A program made the position numbers and the translations under genes. A stretch of DNA of 64,000 bases from Nageia nagi (lineage: Eukaryota; Pinophyta): contig JBITNC010000001.1 in assembly GCA_050084985.1 (NCBI GenBank), positions 173,972,001 to 174,036,000 of the forward strand, written 5' to 3'. Shown here piece by piece: positions 60,259 to 64,000 of the stretch. The notes under the pieces are model-generated. The model had not been told where the DNA came from and made no database searches. It was given only the letters and a program-made list of their open reading frames with translations. The first letter of the stretch is position 1, and the number at the start of each line of letters is the position of its first letter.

Positions 60259-61650
60259 GGCATCCTTAAGGAAGAGTGGAAACTTGCAGCCCGAAGAGAC
60301 ACCTTCTAGGGCCGCGCAAGAAGAGGATCGTCGGCCATGGATGAATGAAGTTCGAAATGAGGGCGATTCTGGTGAGGAGAATGAGGCATCAAGAGGGAGG
60401 ACTATATCGGCTATTAGGAGAAGCCCTATGTCGGTTCAGGAATCAACACTTGAGAGGCGATTCAGTGAGCTCATTTCGGCCACCCACAGCATGATGGGAG
60501 CTATCACGACCATGCAGAAGTAGATGAACACCATCCATAAACAAGTCGGAGGTCGAGAAGAGCTGTGGAGGCACATTAGCCCCCACGTCCTATGTAGGAT
60601 GAAGCAAAGGAGCTACGGGAGGATGACAGAGCAAATCGAGAGATGACTATGAGGAGATCCTGCAGTTTGAGAGACAGAGAGTCTACCCATCACTGATCAA
60701 TGGGTTGTCCAAAACCCACATTCCTGAGATCCCATTCACATAGAGCTCCACAAGGTACTAACGCTCTCCTAAGGAGGTACCTAGATGAGGACGTTGGCAA
60801 GATGGGGGAACAACCCACTATCCCCAAGCTGTCCAAGCCCATGTTTGCCAAGAAGTCCAAGGATGAGGCAAAGAACAGGGTTCTTGGCCCACTAGAGCTG
60901 AATTAGATTTTCATGGAGTACTCTATGTTGGATTCGAGGTTGAAGAGAGACATCAACTTCAACGGCTACCTGGAGATCCTAGGGTTGAAGGGAAGCAATT
61001 CACACGACCCACATACTCCAAGTAGCTCATGGGGAGATAAAAGAGATCTGCAACAAAAGATCAACAAGATGCAAGTATCGCTATATGACGACAAGAGGAT
61101 GACAACTAGGGCTTGGCTACATCAGTTATAGACATACTTCACCTTAAGCTCGAATATGGTTGAGGAGGATGCAATCCACTTTGCATCACTACACTTTGAG
61201 GGTGACGCCCTCGAATGGTGGCAGCATGGAGTAATTAGCCAGGATTGCTCACACATTACCTCTTTCGATGAGCTTGCCAGATGGTTGGTAAAGAGATTTG
61301 ACAAAAAGAGGGAGACTGATTACTTTCAAGACTTGACATCTTTGAGACAACAGAGTGCAGTGGATGAATATGTGTTAGAGTTTCAGAAGATAGCAATCAT
61401 GATTCACCACTCCTCAAGGATGAATATGTGTCAAAGTTTCAGAAGATAGCAATCATGATTCACCACATTCTTGAGTGGTTGACATTCCTCTTCATAGAGG
61501 GATTGATGGAGCCATTACAAGGGATGGTCAAGGTATCCTCACCAAGGAGCCTTCATGATGCTATTCGAGCTGCATATGATCTACAACCGACTATGAAATC
61601 CCTCAAGGGAGGGAAAACGTACAAGGGGCCGGCCACATGGAAGACCTTTG
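60259..61650 (+). pseudogene. gag of gypsy element F, broken
   Basis: It opens with MASLRKSGNLQPEETPSRAA and an acidic stretch, to a stop at 60521. In another frame from about 60700 the text gives RRYLDEDVGK, then FNGYLEILGLKG, and the capsid core EEDAIHFASLHFEGDALEWW, FDELARWLVKRFDKK and RQQSAVDEYVLEFQKI. This is the retrotransposon gag domain of Ty3/gypsy (AxxYL-xGxAxxWW...FxxRF). A 55-bp tandem duplication at about 61366-61470 breaks the frame right after EFQKI. FIEGLMEPLQGMVKVSSPRS and the AIRAAYDLQPT tail follow. Protease and RT are absent; the text stops at about 61650. Confidence 0.75.
61366..61470 (+). repeat. 55-bp tandem duplication inside the gag of element F
   Basis: ATGAATATGTGT followed by TTTCAGAAGATAGCAATCAT and GATTCACCAC occurs twice in a row. 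The duplication shifts the reading frame, producing the two overlapping frames at this point. Confidence 0.85.
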
Positions 61651-63125
61651 TTGATAAGGAGGGGTCTTGTATCTTAGCACAGATCTTCCTCATCTTCACC
61701 TTATTGCTGATATTTCGGAACGACTCCTCATCTCTAAGTGGCCTATGCTCATAGGCTCTCTTCCTCTCTTTCATGTAGAAGCCGTGGATTTTATTCTCGG
61801 GATTATAATGACTAGCGGCAGACATCTTCTTGAAGTTGTACCTTCCCAACTCCTCTATTATGGAATTCACATCTGCCCATGCTCTACACTGGTATTCTCC
61901 CACTATGATCGACAAATTTGAGGTGGCCGATTTCTTTTGCCAGACGTGCTCATGCAAGTGGGTCAATTGCCTCATCATCTCCATCAAGAGCATTTTGTTG
62001 CTCACATATCGGGGCAGTTGATATGGTCCACGGTTGACCCATAAAGTTGAATATAGGAGTAATGTTGGTGATGTATGAAGAAGTCTCTGTGCTTCCTTAG
62101 TGCATCCTTGGCCGAGTTTGAGATTTTGGTAATCGTGATTTCTCCCTTGAGCTCTTTGTAGATCTCATACTCCCATCCATCACTCTTCATCATGAAATTC
62201 TCCCATCTTCTCTCAATCCTCCACTTAGGGTGGCATTTCCACAACGTACGTTGCCTTTTGAATCAGGTTTGCCTCCCCTAAGGCCGTAGGTTTGTACTTG
62301 CCATGAAGCAACAAGTATATCAAATATGAGTTGAGATAGAATTTGTGTGTGGTCCCCAAAGATGACAACTGATTTGCAATGCTATTGCTCAACACCTTGC
62401 TCCACTCAATCTTCTTTCCTCTGGCAATCTTCACAATGAAGTCGAAGAACTCCTTGAACTTAAATGCATCTTCCTTTCCAAGGATCGTCGACAACATTAG
62501 GATCATCAACTCCACGGACACATAGAAGTGGGAACGAGAAGAATTGATGAGGGCATTCTCCTTCAGGCCGTGGTTTTCATCCAGCATCCAACTTCTAATT
62601 GCCACGGCCGCCCTGTTGGTGTCCTGATAGCACGCCATTGACTCTACCTCAGTATATTCAAAACTACCTTTCGAGGTCCGTTGAAATGTTATCTTGATGG
62701 CTTCGGGGTTGAAGTCCATGATGATGTTTCCCTTGATGTCATGGAGCACCCTTTCACTCTTCTTCCAATGCTAATCGACTTCTAAGCACAACTCTGGGAA
62801 TGGAACTGTAAACGGGACGAAGGTACAATTTTAAAGCCCAGAGAAGAACACAATATGTTGTTTCAGCTCATTGATCGACATGTTTTTGGTCTTCTCCCTC
62901 ATTTGCATGGGGTCTACCTTGTGCCAGTCTATGTCTCCGATTGTGGCCAGCCCATTTTTTGAGAACTTGGCCCCTTGGGTTAGGGACTTTTGCCTCTCGT
63001 ATATGGTGATGATGCAATCCTGCCTGATAGTCTCCAAATCTTGTGCAAATTCCTTAGCCGAACTGCTCTTGGAAGTGGTCATGATGCCCAAGTGAGTGAC
63101 AAAGGCTCTCCAAAGTGATGTGTTG
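61553..63125 (-). pseudogene. Minus-strand ORF of a transposon-associated family, unknown function
   Basis: Starting at about 63125 the minus strand reads WRAFVTHLGIMTTSKSSSAK, FAQDLETIRQDCIITIYERQ, and after a stop a 174-codon frame (62749-62225) with ITFQRTSKGSFEYTEVESMA, GKKIEWSKVLSNSIANQLSS and KFYLNSYLIYLLLHGKY. Two further pieces (62244-62002 and 62005-61553) continue it, with LPRYVSNKMLLMEMMRQLTH and HEHVWQKKS. The style, a Trp-x-x-hydrophobic motif plus FYxxSYLIYLL, recalls hypothetical proteins tied to plant transposons, but I cannot name the family. It meets the gag of F end to end at about 61650. Confidence 0.45.
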
Positions 63126-63199
63126 GCTTTCTAGGGAGGCTGTGACTCCCATGTTGCCCCTCTTAGCATCTTGATGTCTTCCCAAGCTTGGCTCATGCT

Positions 63200-63740
63200 C
63201 CCAAAAGTAAAAAAATTGTCTTTTTGAGGCATGCGCCAGCCCCTCTGGTCTTGTTGGAGCTGGATTCGAGCTTTGAGACTCCATGCCTTACCCAAATTTT
63301 GCACTTCGATCCAATTGAGTGCATTCTTGCCCTTGGCACATGCTCTCAAAAGACAATTTTGTCTTTTTGAGGCATGTGCCAGTCTCTTGGGTGGGTGTGC
63401 TTCTATTATCTGTCTTCCAAACTCGCTCTAGCGGCCTCCTGGCTTAGGCCCATGCTCCCAAAAGTAAAAAGATTGTCTTTTTGGGGCATGTAGCAGCTTT
63501 GAAATGTCTCTTGCTAGCTCATTTCGACGTTTGTTCTATCCTGGGCACCTTTTGGAGCCTACGCATGTCCCTAAAAGACAAAATTTTGTCTTTTCGTGGC
63601 ATGTGTTGGGTCTAGAAGTGAGCCGGTTCAACTTTTCGAACTTGAACTCTAGATTGGGCATCCTCCTAGCCCAAGCACACATCCCAAAAAGACAAAATTT
63701 GTCTTCTTTGAGCATGCGCCAGGCCTAGGAGTGGCCCAGA
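63200..63740. repeat. Array of about 115-bp units built on AAAAGACAAAATTTTGTCTTTT
   Basis: Five units at about 63200, 63340, 63455, 63570 and 63685 each hold a purine/pyrimidine palindrome (AAAAGxCAAAAxTTTGTCTTTTT) followed by GGCATGxGCCAG. The spacer (about 70 bp) is less conserved. The many short frames here are repeat artefacts. Confidence 0.8.
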
Positions 63741-64000
63741 CTCACTTGGCTTGGTTCAAACTCGACACAAGTTCCCCTGTTTCACCTAGATTTGACTTAG
63801 ATTTCTAGACTTAGCCCTTTTTGAGGATTATAGCTTTCATCATGACACGAGCAAGATTGCGTAGTTGAACACACTTTTGTGATGGGATAATAGACGTGGT
63901 TTATAGTTAGGCGAATACAGGGAGAGACAGTTCAAAACATGGCATCACATGAGTGTGAGTTGCGGAGGGTTGTGTAGGGCATAACACATTGCAGGGGATT
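63741..64000. other. Unassigned right edge
   Basis: No gene or repeat with a partner in the window was recognised in this last stretch. Confidence 0.4.

Overview
The window looks like intergenic DNA from a large, AT-rich plant nuclear genome. The signs are nested LTR retrotransposons of plant lineages, many decayed pentatricopeptide-repeat (PPR) pieces, one C2-domain exon with a consensus splice donor, and no operons, ribosome-binding sites or CRISPR arrays. The PPR wording and the low GC suggest a gymnosperm, perhaps a cupressoid conifer. That is an inference from recall, not a search. No rRNA or tRNA gene was recognised.

Left part (1-35947). A decayed Ty1/copia element lies on the minus strand (1-3215) and runs off the left edge. 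Next is a nest of two Ty3/gypsy elements. The outer one, B (3347-35942), has LTRs at 3347-4139 and 34040-35942 and a perfect 5-bp target duplication, CCACT. B keeps a gag-like frame but shows no pol. Inside B sits element A (9876-33685, about 23.8 kb), with two 905-bp LTRs and a 4-of-5 target duplication. A carries gag, protease, RT, two RNase H domains (the Tat-lineage signature), an integrase with an internal scar, an extra sense ORF after pol, and an antisense plant-mobile-domain-like ORF next to its 3' LTR. The tail of that antisense ORF was tandemly duplicated with its flank, and the second copy was then split by about 4.3 kb of unrelated DNA. A separate 1.09-kb block interrupts the 3' LTR of B.

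Middle part (35948-52900). This holds a transposase-like fragment, PPR debris, a roughly 540-bp tandem repeat and element C (40019-48173). C is the best preserved copia element. It interrupts the third 540-bp unit with a perfect GCATT target duplication. Its two ends do not match: a 300-bp LTR with a PBS on the left and a 265-bp near-perfect palindrome on the right. Its leader contains a decayed PPR segment. From 49.1 to 51.4 kb there are more dead PPR copies, followed by an ACCAATGNGATC-like repeat field.

Right part (52943-64000). The one credible functional exon is the first exon of a C2-domain protein resembling the plant CAR family (52943-53053, plus strand). About 5 kb of probable intron or unassigned sequence follows. 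Then come a LINE-like 3' end (minus), a gypsy element F with LTR, PBS and gag (58981-about 61650), a minus-strand transposon-associated ORF (61553-63125), and an array built around a short palindrome (63200-63740).

Almost every coding region is broken by stops or frameshifts. In several elements most stops are explained by C-to-T or G-to-A changes, as expected for old methylated repeats. All homology calls are from reading translations; no database search or alignment was run.
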